Shown: positions 1-5,784 of the stretch, one piece after another
How the letters are laid out: each line of letters begins with the position of its first letter
How positions within the stretch are numbered: position 1 is the first letter of the stretch
Assembly: GCA_024277605.1 (NCBI GenBank)
Contig: JAJRUU010000169.1
Location: forward strand, 1 to 6,446
Direction: 5' to 3'
Source: a bacterium
Lineage (GTDB): Bacteria > SZUA-182 > SZUA-191 > JAJRXT01
DNA: 6,446 nucleotides
Notes under the pieces: model-generated
The model's input: the letters and a program-made list of their open reading frames with translations, nothing else
What the model was told of the DNA's origin: nothing
Database searches by the model: none
Position numbers and translations under genes: made by a program

Positions 1-255
1 GCAAATCATCCATACGCTCGCGCAGCGGGGGCAGGTTTATGGGTATGACTTTTAACCGATAGTACAAGTCCCGGCGGAATTTACCTTTAGCAATTAACTC
101 CTCCAAATCCTGATTGGTGGCCGCAATAACCCGTATATCCACCTTTATAGTCTCTTCACCGCCCACCTTTTCAAATTCTTTTTCTTGTAGCGCCCGCAAA
201 AGTTTGCCCTGGGTAGCCGGCTGCATCTCGCCCGCCTCATCTAAAAAGAGGGTGC
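1..255 (-). pseudogene. Continuation of the sigma-54 activator AAA+ domain in a shifted frame, cut by the window edge
   Basis: Reading the minus strand from about 255 down to 1 in the frame reached by adding one G to the GGGG run gives an open frame with no stop. It begins GTLFLDEAGEMQPATQGKLL and contains Walker B (LFLDE), sensor I (IRVIAATNQDL), the arginine-finger region (GKFRRDLYYRL) and the PPLRER motif. These are the blocks expected directly after the GAFTGA segment of the preceding entry, in the right order and spacing. The two pieces are therefore one gene split by a one-base deletion at plus-strand 255-258. The downstream coding sequence shows no further damage, so this is either a very recent mutation or a sequencing/assembly error in a homopolymer. 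Confidence 0.85.
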
Positions 256-1200
256 CCCGTGAGCCAATTCGATTTTACCTGTCTTATCCCGAATAGCGCC
301 GGTAAAGGCGCCTCGGACATGCCCGAACAGCTCGCTTTCCAACAATGTTTCAGTAAGGGCGGCGCAGTTGATACCTACAAAGCGTTTGTCCTTACGATAG
401 CTGCTAAAGTGAATGGCTTTGGCGATAAGTTCCTTGCCGGTGCCGGTTTCCCCAGTTAAAAGCACGCTGGCGTCACTATCGGCAATCTGGGGAATCATCT
501 CTATAATCCGGCGCATTTTTTTGTTTTTGGCGATCAGATTATGAAATTTGTATTTATCCTCAATCTCAAAGCGCAACAGATTTATTTTTGATCGGCTTTC
601 GGATAATTGTTCCTCTAACTTTTTAATCTGACTCTCAAATTCAGCCCTGGCAACCTCCCAATCCTCTATTTTTTTATCCAGCGTGCGTTTAACGCCTTCA
701 TGGTATTCAAGCTGTTTTCTTTCTTCCACCACCCGTCTGGTTACATCATGGCCGATAGATATTACCCCTATGACGTTATCATTCTCATCGAAAAGCGGGG
801 TATAGGCCAGATCCAGGAACCTGGTTTCATCAGCGGGGCTTAAATATTGAAGCGCCTTAACATTAAAGGTTTTCCCTTCCTTGAGCACATGCTTTAAGTT
901 CTTATTAAGATCAAGTCCCAAGCCCTGTAACTTAACGTCAAACAGGCTCTTCCCCTTTAACTCATCTGCCGGTAAATCCAACATCTTTCCAGCTGCCGAA
1001 TTCAAGTAGGTAATATTTAACTCTTTATCAGTTATTATAATACTGGAGCTGAGGCTGTTTAAGATATTTACATTGTAAACACCGGCAGAGATCAGCCGTC
1101 TAAGTGATTCCCGGGAGTCTTTAATTACCTCAGCGGGTAGTAAATCGTTTTTGTCTATATCATTTTTCCGGTTCATTATGCGGTATTTCAATATAATCAA
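241..1200 (-). CDS. PAS-domain sigma-54-dependent transcriptional activator, N-terminal part up to a frameshift
   Basis: This is a bacterial enhancer-binding protein, which uses ATP hydrolysis to remodel sigma-54 RNA polymerase. Residues about 41-155 form a PAS sensor (SSIIITDKELNITYLN, then VIGVISIGHDVT). Residues 155-215 are a charged coiled-coil linker, and the AAA+ domain starts near 220. Walker A is GETGTGKE (250-257) and the sigma-54-contacting GAFTGA loop is at 297-302. After ELAHG the frame reads APSF and stops, where the family has GGTLFLDE; the missing part is intact in another frame (see next entry). No helix-turn-helix is visible because the gene leaves the window. The start is uncertain: TTG at 1200 has a weak AGG seven bases upstream, and ATG at 1176 has no ribosome binding site. 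It lies 38 bp behind the methyltransferase on the same strand and could be co-transcribed. The PAS ligand and target genes cannot be inferred. The family call is secure; whether the gene is functional is not. Confidence 0.88.
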   Translation of the reverse strand: MIILKYRIMNRKNDIDKNDLLPAEVIKDSRESLRRLISAGVYNVNILNSLSSSIIITDKELNITYLNSAAGKMLDLPADELKGKSLFDVKLQGLGLDLNKNLKHVLKEGKTFNVKALQYLSPADETRFLDLAYTPLFDENDNVIGVISIGHDVTRRVVEERKQLEYHEGVKRTLDKKIEDWEVARAEFESQIKKLEEQLSESRSKINLLRFEIEDKYKFHNLIAKNKKMRRIIEMIPQIADSDASVLLTGETGTGKELIAKAIHFSSYRKDKRFVGINCAALTETLLESELFGHVRGAFTGAIRDKTGKIELAHGAPSF

Positions 1201-1217
1201 ATACTGGCCTATATTTA
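1201..1217. repeat. 17-bp semi-palindromic motif, copy 1 (before the sigma-54 regulator)
   Basis: The sequence fits ATA[C/T]TGGCCTATATTTA and matches 2232-2248 at 16 of 17 positions. The core ATAnTGGCCTATAT is a near-palindrome around GGCC. On the minus strand it lies directly after a TATAAT (1224-1219) that has no convincing -35. It also contains the AGG that could serve the TTG start of the regulator. It may be an operator, but this is unproven. Confidence 0.35.
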
Positions 1218-1238
1218 TATTATAGTAATTCCCTTAGC

Positions 1239-1847
1239 CTATTTTTTACCCAACACTACAATCCAGGGGAAGGGCAGTTTGATTTTTAAAATCTCGAATT
1301 TGTTGCTGATAAATTTTATAAATTGCCGCTTACTCCAATGCTGAACGTGCCCCGGAGTGTTTCCCATACGGGATAAATAGCGCAGGCGCATCAAATTGGC
1401 CACTCTCCAGATAGGTTCATTCGGCACACTAAAAACGCAATATTTTCTAGTAACCCGCCAGCACTCTTCAAGTGCCTCGATAGGTGTATCCAAATGCTCT
1501 AAAACCTCACTGGCCAACACCAGATCGAAAGAGCTGTCCCTGTAAGGTAATTGATAAGCTGAAACCCGTCTGAATCTAATATTTTTATAGCTCTCTGCCG
1601 CCGCCTTCAATATTTCAGGCGATAAGTCAACAGCTTCTATATCAAATTCTCCAAACCGGCTGATATGATTAGCCAAATGCCCTTCGCCACAGCCAACTTC
1701 TAATATACCAGCCACCGTCAAAGGGGAAATAAGTTCCTTAATGCTACTTAGAAAACCTTCCATCAATAACCGTTCAATCGGATTTTTGGATCCGTATTTA
1801 TCATACACATTACCCGCATAGAATTCGGGCTTATCCAGAGCTTTCAT
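1239..1847 (-). CDS. Class I SAM-dependent methyltransferase (Methyltransf_11/25 type)
   Basis: This is a small soluble methyltransferase with a Rossmann-like fold. Counting from the longest possible start (GTG at 1904), motif I is ILEVGCGEG (67-75). The acidic residue expected to bind the SAM ribose is D93 in AVDLS. The motif II/III region is SFDLVLASEVLEHL (125-138), followed by a VFSVPNEP segment typical of UbiE-like enzymes. ATG at 1847 is preferred because it has AGGT nine bases upstream and begins just before the conserved-looking FYAGNVYDKYG segment; this gives 202 residues. GTG at 1904 gives 221 residues but has no usable ribosome binding site. The substrate cannot be read from sequence. 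The divergent membrane glycosyltransferase and the shared leader element suggest a sugar, lipid-linked glycan or cell-surface acceptor. It follows a long leader with its own promoter (2128-2156) and precedes the sigma-54 regulator by 38 bp. Confidence 0.85.
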   Translation of the reverse strand: MKALDKPEFYAGNVYDKYGSKNPIERLLMEGFLSSIKELISPLTVAGILEVGCGEGHLANHISRFGEFDIEAVDLSPEILKAAAESYKNIRFRRVSAYQLPYRDSSFDLVLASEVLEHLDTPIEALEECWRVTRKYCVFSVPNEPIWRVANLMRLRYLSRMGNTPGHVQHWSKRQFIKFISNKFEILKIKLPFPWIVVLGKK

Positions 1848-1941
1848 TTGTCTATTACCTAATAAATCAGGGTACCCATCAGATATTCCAACCTCTAGGC
1901 GCACCTTTAAGTTATGTGGATCTTTCTACCAGCTCTATTCT

Positions 1942-2051
1942 TAAATTTAGTCTGGGTTTGCAAGACATCCCCCGTGAGACAGGGTTCATTAGCCAACGTC
2001 CGGTAAAGCTATGTTTGCCCGAGGCGGCTGATTAGGAAACTGATAAATTTA
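1942..2051 (-). ncRNA. Candidate structured leader RNA, copy A (upstream of the methyltransferase)
   Basis: This is a 110-nt element, read on the minus strand from 2051 to 1942, homologous to the element at 4295-4403. Conserved blocks in order: TAAATTTATCAG[T/C]TTCCTA (2051-2033, 18/19 identical); GGCAAACA-N3-CTTTA-N2-GGACGTTGGCT (2019-1991, 24/29 identical); a CCC-loop-GGG hairpin (1984-1969); and TCT-N-GCAAA-N7-TAAATTTA (1965-1942). The palindromic TAAATTTA at both ends could form an 8-bp closing stem. It starts about 70 nt after the predicted transcription start and ends 38 nt before GTG 1904 or 94 nt before ATG 1847, as expected for a cis-regulatory leader. I do not recognise the family. 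Alternatives are an EAR-like antitermination element, an uncharacterised riboswitch, or a small non-autonomous repeat. Confidence 0.6.
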
Positions 2052-2127
2052 TAATTTTCAACTAAATGTAGATTCGCCCTTAACAATACCCTAATTTTTC
2101 GGGTCTACTATGCGTGAACGTTCAATA

Positions 2128-2156
2128 TTAATACCTAATCCGGCTACTTTTGTCAA
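2128..2156 (-). promoter_or_regulatory. Predicted sigma-A promoter for the methyltransferase leader
   Basis: On the minus strand there is a perfect TTGACA -35 (2156-2151), a 17-bp spacer and TATTAA as a 4/6 match to the -10 (2133-2128). The predicted start near 2121 leaves about 70 nt before leader element copy A and a leader of 217 nt (to GTG 1904) or 274 nt (to ATG 1847). The -10 is imperfect, so the call rests mainly on the -35 and the spacing. Confidence 0.5.
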
Positions 2157-2206
2157 ACGGGATTTCTAAAATTAAATATAAATTGATGTCAGGTTGTTAG
2201 GTCTCC

Positions 2207-2236
2207 TTGACAGTAGTAGATTATTTATAATATATT
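2207..2236 (+). promoter_or_regulatory. Predicted sigma-A promoter for the membrane glycosyltransferase
   Basis: A perfect TTGACA -35 (2207-2212) is followed after 18 bp by TATATT (2231-2236, 5/6 match). The predicted start is near 2243, giving a leader of about 145-170 nt. The -10 and start overlap the 17-bp motif at 2232-2248. This promoter points away from the minus-strand promoter at 2128-2156, and the two -35 boxes are 50 bp apart. Confidence 0.6.
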
Positions 2237-2248
2237 GGCCTATATTTA
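2232..2248. repeat. 17-bp semi-palindromic motif, copy 2 (over the glycosyltransferase promoter start)
   Basis: This is the second copy of the motif at 1201-1217, with a single difference. Here ATATTGGCCTATAT is an imperfect inverted repeat around GGCC. It overlaps the end of the predicted -10 and the transcription start of the plus-strand promoter, a usual place for a repressor site. No regulator can be assigned from the window. Confidence 0.35.
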
Positions 2249-2386
2249 CCAGATAGAAAAAAGGGTTCCTTCTGCTGTCCAGGGGCTTAATAAAAGTAAA
2301 ACCTGAACATCCTCTATTAGCTATATTATTGGCCCTGTAATATACAGTAAACTCCCAAAGTATAGTGTGCCATACGGATTTAGAAC

Positions 2387-4288
2387 TTGAACAACTTGGA
2401 ACAAAAGCAGATGAATCACTTAATCAATAATAATACCAGATATCACTTACGACAATTACTGTTTTATGGGATATGGTGTGGCCTTTTACTTTCTACCTTA
2501 ATTCCAGTAGGCTCCATCATCCATTGGTATGAAAATTCCCAGCAAACGATGGGAAGCCAAATCACAGGGCCCATAAGCGCTGGGGCTTCAGAGATTGTCA
2601 GCATAATACAACAAAACCTGTCCGGTTTTTTTCTTCACTTAAGCGCATTAGCCAGCCGGGGTTTATTTAAATGGCTGGCAATAGCCATAATCCTTTGCTC
2701 GTTTCTATACAAATTTACCCTGCCTCGCTGGATTTACGAATGCTTCGAAAAAGTGCGTAACAAAATTAAGTATATTCCACGCAAAAAGTTATTTGTCATA
2801 GTTTTTCTATTAACCCTTATTATAACCTGCTCGTTATCCTATCGCATCCACTGGTTTTTCCCAAATTATCCGGATAACGTAGTTCAATTGTATCAAGCCA
2901 AGTTATTTAAACAGGGTAAAGTATACATAGACACCCCTCAAGAAAAACGGGGGTTTTTCTGGTATCCTTTAATTATTCATTGGCCTGATCGCTGGTGGCC
3001 TCAGTATACACCTGGGCATCCTTTTTTGCTAATGTTAGGTCTGTTTCTTGGCATGCCCTGGCTGGTAAATCCAATGCTGGCTGGTATGTCATTAATAATA
3101 TTATACAAATTGGGGTTGGAAGTTTACGGTGAGGATACCACTCGTTTGGGACTGGTGCTCATGTTGTTTTCCCCATTTTTTCTTTCAATTTCTTCAGGTT
3201 TTTTAAACAATGCTTCAGCTATGCTATTTTCCTTATTGGGTATATATTATTTTATAAAAACAGTTAAGTATCACTCAGTGCTGTACCCCTTTTTATGTGG
3301 TTTTTTCGTAGGGGCTATTGCTAATATCCGTCCATTAACCGGCATATTAATCGCTTTACCTTTAGGACTCTACTTAATTTGTCAGTTTTTTAAACAACCC
3401 CGTAAATTTACTTCTAAAATATTATTTGCGTGCCTTGGGCTTGTCTGCACTATTAGTATCTTGTTGTACTATAATTATATAACCAATGGACACCCACTAC
3501 TTTTTGGTACAAGGGTCATGGTAGGGGAAAATATGTCTTTGGGGTTTGGCAAGGCAATGTATGGTATAAACCATACCCCCTTCAGGGCAGCGGTCAGGCT
3601 ACTCGAAAAGCTGGACAAATTTAACTTCAGCCTCTTCGGTTGGCCCATTCCCTCTTTTTCTTTCATCTTTCTCTTCTTTTTGCCAAAGTTTAAGAAAAAT
3701 CGCTGGGATTATGTATTCTTAGCCATAATTTTATGTATGTTAACAGGCTACTATTTTTTCTTTGCCTTAAAAGTCAGGTATCTTTATGCACTGACTCCGC
3801 TGCTGGTACTATTGACTGCCAGGGGCATTATGGGTCTTTTTCAACTACTGAAAAAGGCTGGTTTTAAGGAGAGGAGGATCAAATCCGCCGCTTATGCTTT
3901 AGCCCCGATATTCATCTGTTATATGGTGTATACCTCCATCATTCCGCAATTAACCCCCAGCGGCAAGTCCAAGCACCTTGTGTATCGGCTGGTTAAACAA
4001 AAAGATATTCATAACGCAATAGTGTTTTTACCCTCCGGCTTCGGTGGATGGGGAATTTACGGCCAGGGGTTTGTGCATAACGATCCGGAATTCAAAGGCG
4101 ATGTAATCTATGCTCATGACCGAAAAAGGTATAATATTGAGCTAATGCAGCAGCATCCAGATCGACAGTATTACTTCTTTAATCGTTACCCAGATGGCAG
4201 CCATCAATTTAAGGAAATTAAAGCTGGCGATTATCTTCCCCACCCGAAAAATTCGGGTATTATTTATGGCAACACTACAGCCAACTGA
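2387..4288 (+). CDS. Polytopic membrane glycosyltransferase, GT-C fold (ArnT/PMT, GT39/GT83-like)
   Basis: This 633-residue protein is expected to move a sugar from a polyprenyl-phosphate carrier to an acceptor on the outer face of the membrane. Roughly a dozen hydrophobic helices are visible, including about 24-46, 92-112, 134-152, 207-245, 255-291, 298-335, 342-362, 420-461, 464-485 and 500-517. After the third helix, YPDNVVQLYQAKLFKQGK (161-178) fits the first external loop of GT-C enzymes, with D163 as the likely catalytic acid/base. WWPQYTPGHP (203-212) and NIRPLTG (313-319) are further family-like motifs. A soluble tail (about 525-633) with FVHNDPEFKGDVIYAHD follows. About 130 residues with two helices precede the first GT-C loop helix, which looks longer than usual. 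TTG 2387 (GGA eight bases upstream) and ATG 2411 are both possible starts. Donor and acceptor are unknown. It has its own promoter and is probably transcribed with the next gene. Confidence 0.85.
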   Translation: MNNLEQKQMNHLINNNTRYHLRQLLFYGIWCGLLLSTLIPVGSIIHWYENSQQTMGSQITGPISAGASEIVSIIQQNLSGFFLHLSALASRGLFKWLAIAIILCSFLYKFTLPRWIYECFEKVRNKIKYIPRKKLFVIVFLLTLIITCSLSYRIHWFFPNYPDNVVQLYQAKLFKQGKVYIDTPQEKRGFFWYPLIIHWPDRWWPQYTPGHPFLLMLGLFLGMPWLVNPMLAGMSLIILYKLGLEVYGEDTTRLGLVLMLFSPFFLSISSGFLNNASAMLFSLLGIYYFIKTVKYHSVLYPFLCGFFVGAIANIRPLTGILIALPLGLYLICQFFKQPRKFTSKILFACLGLVCTISILLYYNYITNGHPLLFGTRVMVGENMSLGFGKAMYGINHTPFRAAVRLLEKLDKFNFSLFGWPIPSFSFIFLFFLPKFKKNRWDYVFLAIILCMLTGYYFFFALKVRYLYALTPLLVLLTARGIMGLFQLLKKAGFKERRIKSAAYALAPIFICYMVYTSIIPQLTPSGKSKHLVYRLVKQKDIHNAIVFLPSGFGGWGIYGQGFVHNDPEFKGDVIYAHDRKRYNIELMQQHPDRQYYFFNRYPDGSHQFKEIKAGDYLPHPKNSGIIYGNTTAN

Positions 4289-4294
4289 AAACCT

Positions 4295-4403
4295 TAAATT
4301 TATCAGCTTCCTATCAAGTGTTTTTTTGGCAAACAATACTTTAATGGACGTTGGCTTTAAATTCATACCCAATAAGGGGTCTGGCAAATCTTGTATAAAT
4401 TTA
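4295..4403 (+). ncRNA. Candidate structured leader RNA, copy B (between the two glycosyltransferases)
   Basis: This 109-nt homologue of the element at 2051-1942 (minus strand) starts seven bases after the stop of the membrane glycosyltransferase and ends 77 bases before the next ATG. Blocks: TAAATTTATCAGCTTCCTA (4295-4313); GGCAAACA...GGACGTTGGCT (4328-4356); hairpin CCC-AATAA-GGGG (4368-4379); TCTGGCAAA...TAAATTTA (4380-4403). The variable segment before GGCAAACA ends in seven T residues here but is GC-rich in copy A. Between the copies the hairpin loop changes while the CCC/GGG stem is kept, and the distance between the two GCAAA boxes is nearly constant (55 and 57 nt). Its intercistronic place in a glycan locus recalls the EAR element of Bacillus eps operons, but identity with that family is not shown. 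Confidence 0.6.
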
Positions 4404-4436
4404 TGAATAAGTCGGGCCCAAAACCAACTCCCGCTA

Positions 4437-4459
4437 CCTACTCCAACTGAAGCAGTAGG
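4437..4459 (+). promoter_or_regulatory. Small hairpin before the GT4 gene, possible expression platform
   Basis: CCTACT (4437-4442) and AGTAGG (4454-4459) form a 6-bp inverted repeat with an 11-base loop. It lies 34 bases after leader element copy B and directly before AAGG (4462-4465), the only ribosome-binding-like sequence ahead of ATG 4481 and rather far from it at 15 bases. It has no T run, so it is not an intrinsic terminator. It may modulate translation, but the stem is short and could be chance. Confidence 0.3.
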
Positions 4460-4480
4460 CCAAGGTAATACTAAAACACA

Positions 4481-5665
4481 ATGAAAATCTTATTTGTTTC
4501 CCACCGCATTCCCTATCCACCTAATAAGGGGGATAAGCTGCGGGCATTTAATATACTAAAACACCTGGCCCAAAAGCATGAGCTTGATCTGGCCTGCATG
4601 CTGGATAACCGGCAAGAGCAAAACTATGCAACTGACCTAAAACCTTATTGCAGGCAAATTTTTTGCGAACATATTACCCCCTTAAAGATTAAATTGAATT
4701 ATTTGCGTTTTCTATTCAGCGCCTATCCACTGACTATGGCCCACTTTTATTCCGCCGGGTTCAAACACAAGCTGGCCCAGTGGATCGAGCAGGAGAAATA
4801 CGATTTAATCTATATATATTCAGCGGCCATGAGTCAGTATGTGCTGGATGTAGAGCACATCCCTAAGGTGCTTGATTTGGTGGATGCTGATTGTCAGAAA
4901 TGGATAAGCTATGCCCAATATGCCAAATTTCCACTATCCTATATTTACCGTTTAGAGGGAAAGCGGACGCGGGAATACGAAAAGAAAGTTTGCCCCAGGT
5001 TTGCCGCCTGCACCGTAGTATCTGAGGCAGAAAAGCATATCCTGGAGCAATTCATACCCACTAAAAACCTGCATGCAGTGGCTAACGGGATTAATCAACA
5101 ACCCTATCAGCCATATCAAAACCAGGAAAAGCCCGAGGAATATAACCTGTTGTTTGTGGGAGGGATGTTTTATTTTGCCTATATTGACGGCATCCTAAAT
5201 TTCTACAATCAGGCCTTTGATGATATAAGAGCGGCTTTTCCTGCGGTAAAGTTTTATATTGTCGGGGCTGATCCTGCCCCGGAAGTGCTTAAGTTAAACC
5301 AGGACACTAATGTTCAGGTAACCGGTTATGTTGAGAATGTAATGCCTTATCTCACGCAAGCCACAGTCTATGTGGTACCATTGCGGATGGCTCCCGGACT
5401 TCAAAATAAAATATTAGAAGCCATGGCGATGAATATTCCGGTTGTCTCAACCACAGCGGCAATCCAGGGCATCGATGCCCAACCGGGAAGAGATGTATTG
5501 GTGGCTGATGACCCCAAGGTATTTGCAGAAGAAGTAATCAAACTGTTAAAAGAACCGGCGCTACGGCAGAAGCTGACCCAAAACGCCAGAAAATTGATTG
5601 ATGAAAAATATGATTGGCAGAAAAACCTGAAGACACTGGATCAAATAATAAGGAATATTACTTAG
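4481..5665 (+). CDS. GT4-type (GT-B) glycosyltransferase, exosortase/PEP-CTERM-associated sugar transferase-like
   Basis: This 394-residue cytoplasmic enzyme probably transfers a sugar from a nucleotide donor to a lipid-linked acceptor during exopolysaccharide assembly. The N-terminal half (1-200) opens MKILFVSHRIPYPPNKGDKLR with the glycine/lysine loop of GT-B enzymes. It continues with VDADCQKW (134-141) and VVSEAEKHIL (179-188), a layout I recognise from the sugar transferases named for PEP-CTERM/EpsH systems (TIGR03087-like). The C-terminal half has LLFVGGM (223-229), YIVGADP (259-265), the donor-site helix GLQNKILEAMAMNIPVVST (306-324, E313 in the usual glutamate position) and DWQKNLKTLDQII near the end. 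The length is normal and the frame intact. The family-typical PN-containing stretch after GGM appears as YFAYIDG here. ATG 4481 fits the conserved start, but its ribosome binding site is weak. It is probably co-transcribed with the membrane glycosyltransferase through leader element copy B. No exosortase is in the window, so the pathway assignment is inferred. Confidence 0.85.
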   Translation: MKILFVSHRIPYPPNKGDKLRAFNILKHLAQKHELDLACMLDNRQEQNYATDLKPYCRQIFCEHITPLKIKLNYLRFLFSAYPLTMAHFYSAGFKHKLAQWIEQEKYDLIYIYSAAMSQYVLDVEHIPKVLDLVDADCQKWISYAQYAKFPLSYIYRLEGKRTREYEKKVCPRFAACTVVSEAEKHILEQFIPTKNLHAVANGINQQPYQPYQNQEKPEEYNLLFVGGMFYFAYIDGILNFYNQAFDDIRAAFPAVKFYIVGADPAPEVLKLNQDTNVQVTGYVENVMPYLTQATVYVVPLRMAPGLQNKILEAMAMNIPVVSTTAAIQGIDAQPGRDVLVADDPKVFAEEVIKLLKEPALRQKLTQNARKLIDEKYDWQKNLKTLDQIIRNIT

Positions 5666-5718
5666 GACCGGCAGGTGTGAGCTAAAAGTCAACCGTAACG
5701 TGCCTTTTGAAAAATCAC

Positions 5719-5746
5719 TTGACTCTCCAGATACAGTGTGTATAAT
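5719..5746 (+). promoter_or_regulatory. Predicted sigma-A promoter for gap
   Basis: TTGACT (5719-5724, 5/6 match) is followed after 16 bp by a perfect TATAAT (5741-5746), preceded by TGTG as a partial extended -10. The predicted start near 5753 gives a leader of about 30 nt, so gap should be transcribed independently of the glycan genes. No operator-like repeat is evident. Confidence 0.7.
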
Positions 5747-5772
5747 AGCTATAACTTTTTCCAACTAAAAAC

Positions 5773-5778
5773 AGGAGG
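5773..5778 (+). promoter_or_regulatory. Strong ribosome binding site of gap
   Basis: AGGAGG stands six bases before ATG 5785 and fixes the start codon. It is the only consensus Shine-Dalgarno site in the window. The glycan genes and the regulator have weak ones, in keeping with high constitutive expression of gap. Confidence 0.85.
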
Positions 5779-5784
5779 TTAGCC

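Noticed and set aside
114..459. Plus-strand open frames opposite the regulator
   Set aside because: They lie antisense to conserved AAA+ coding sequence and have no protein motifs.
1942..2051. Possible class I c-di-GMP (GEMM) riboswitch, suggested by GGCAAAC followed by GGACG and a GGC[C/T] segment
   Set aside because: The stem with a GAAA-type tetraloop between the two boxes and the GCAAAGCC receptor are absent from both copies, and the rest of the fold does not fit. Resemblance is limited to short words.
2226..2231. TATAAT at 2226-2231 as the -10 for TTGACA 2207-2212
   Set aside because: The spacer would be only 13 bp. TATATT at 2231-2236, with 18 bp, is more plausible.
2232..2270. Third copy of the leader element, from TATATTTACCAG resembling TAAATTTATCAG
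   Set aside because: The likeness ends after about 12 bases; none of the GGCAAACA, GGACGTTGGCT or GCAAA blocks follow.
1848..2386. Sigma-54 promoter (TGGC-N8-TGC type) near the sigma-54 activator gene
   Set aside because: No GG/GC pair with the required spacing was found by eye. TTGGCC at 2235-2240 lacks the -12 box.
4314..4327. Run of seven T residues (4321-4327) after the membrane glycosyltransferase as an intrinsic terminator
   Set aside because: No GC-rich stem precedes it, and it falls in the variable segment of leader element copy B, which continues for 76 more bases.
4194..4406. Plus-strand open frame of 70 residues over the glycosyltransferase end and element B
   Set aside because: It overlaps the well-supported glycosyltransferase in another frame, has no recognisable domain, and would translate the conserved RNA-like element, whose two copies differ in length between blocks.
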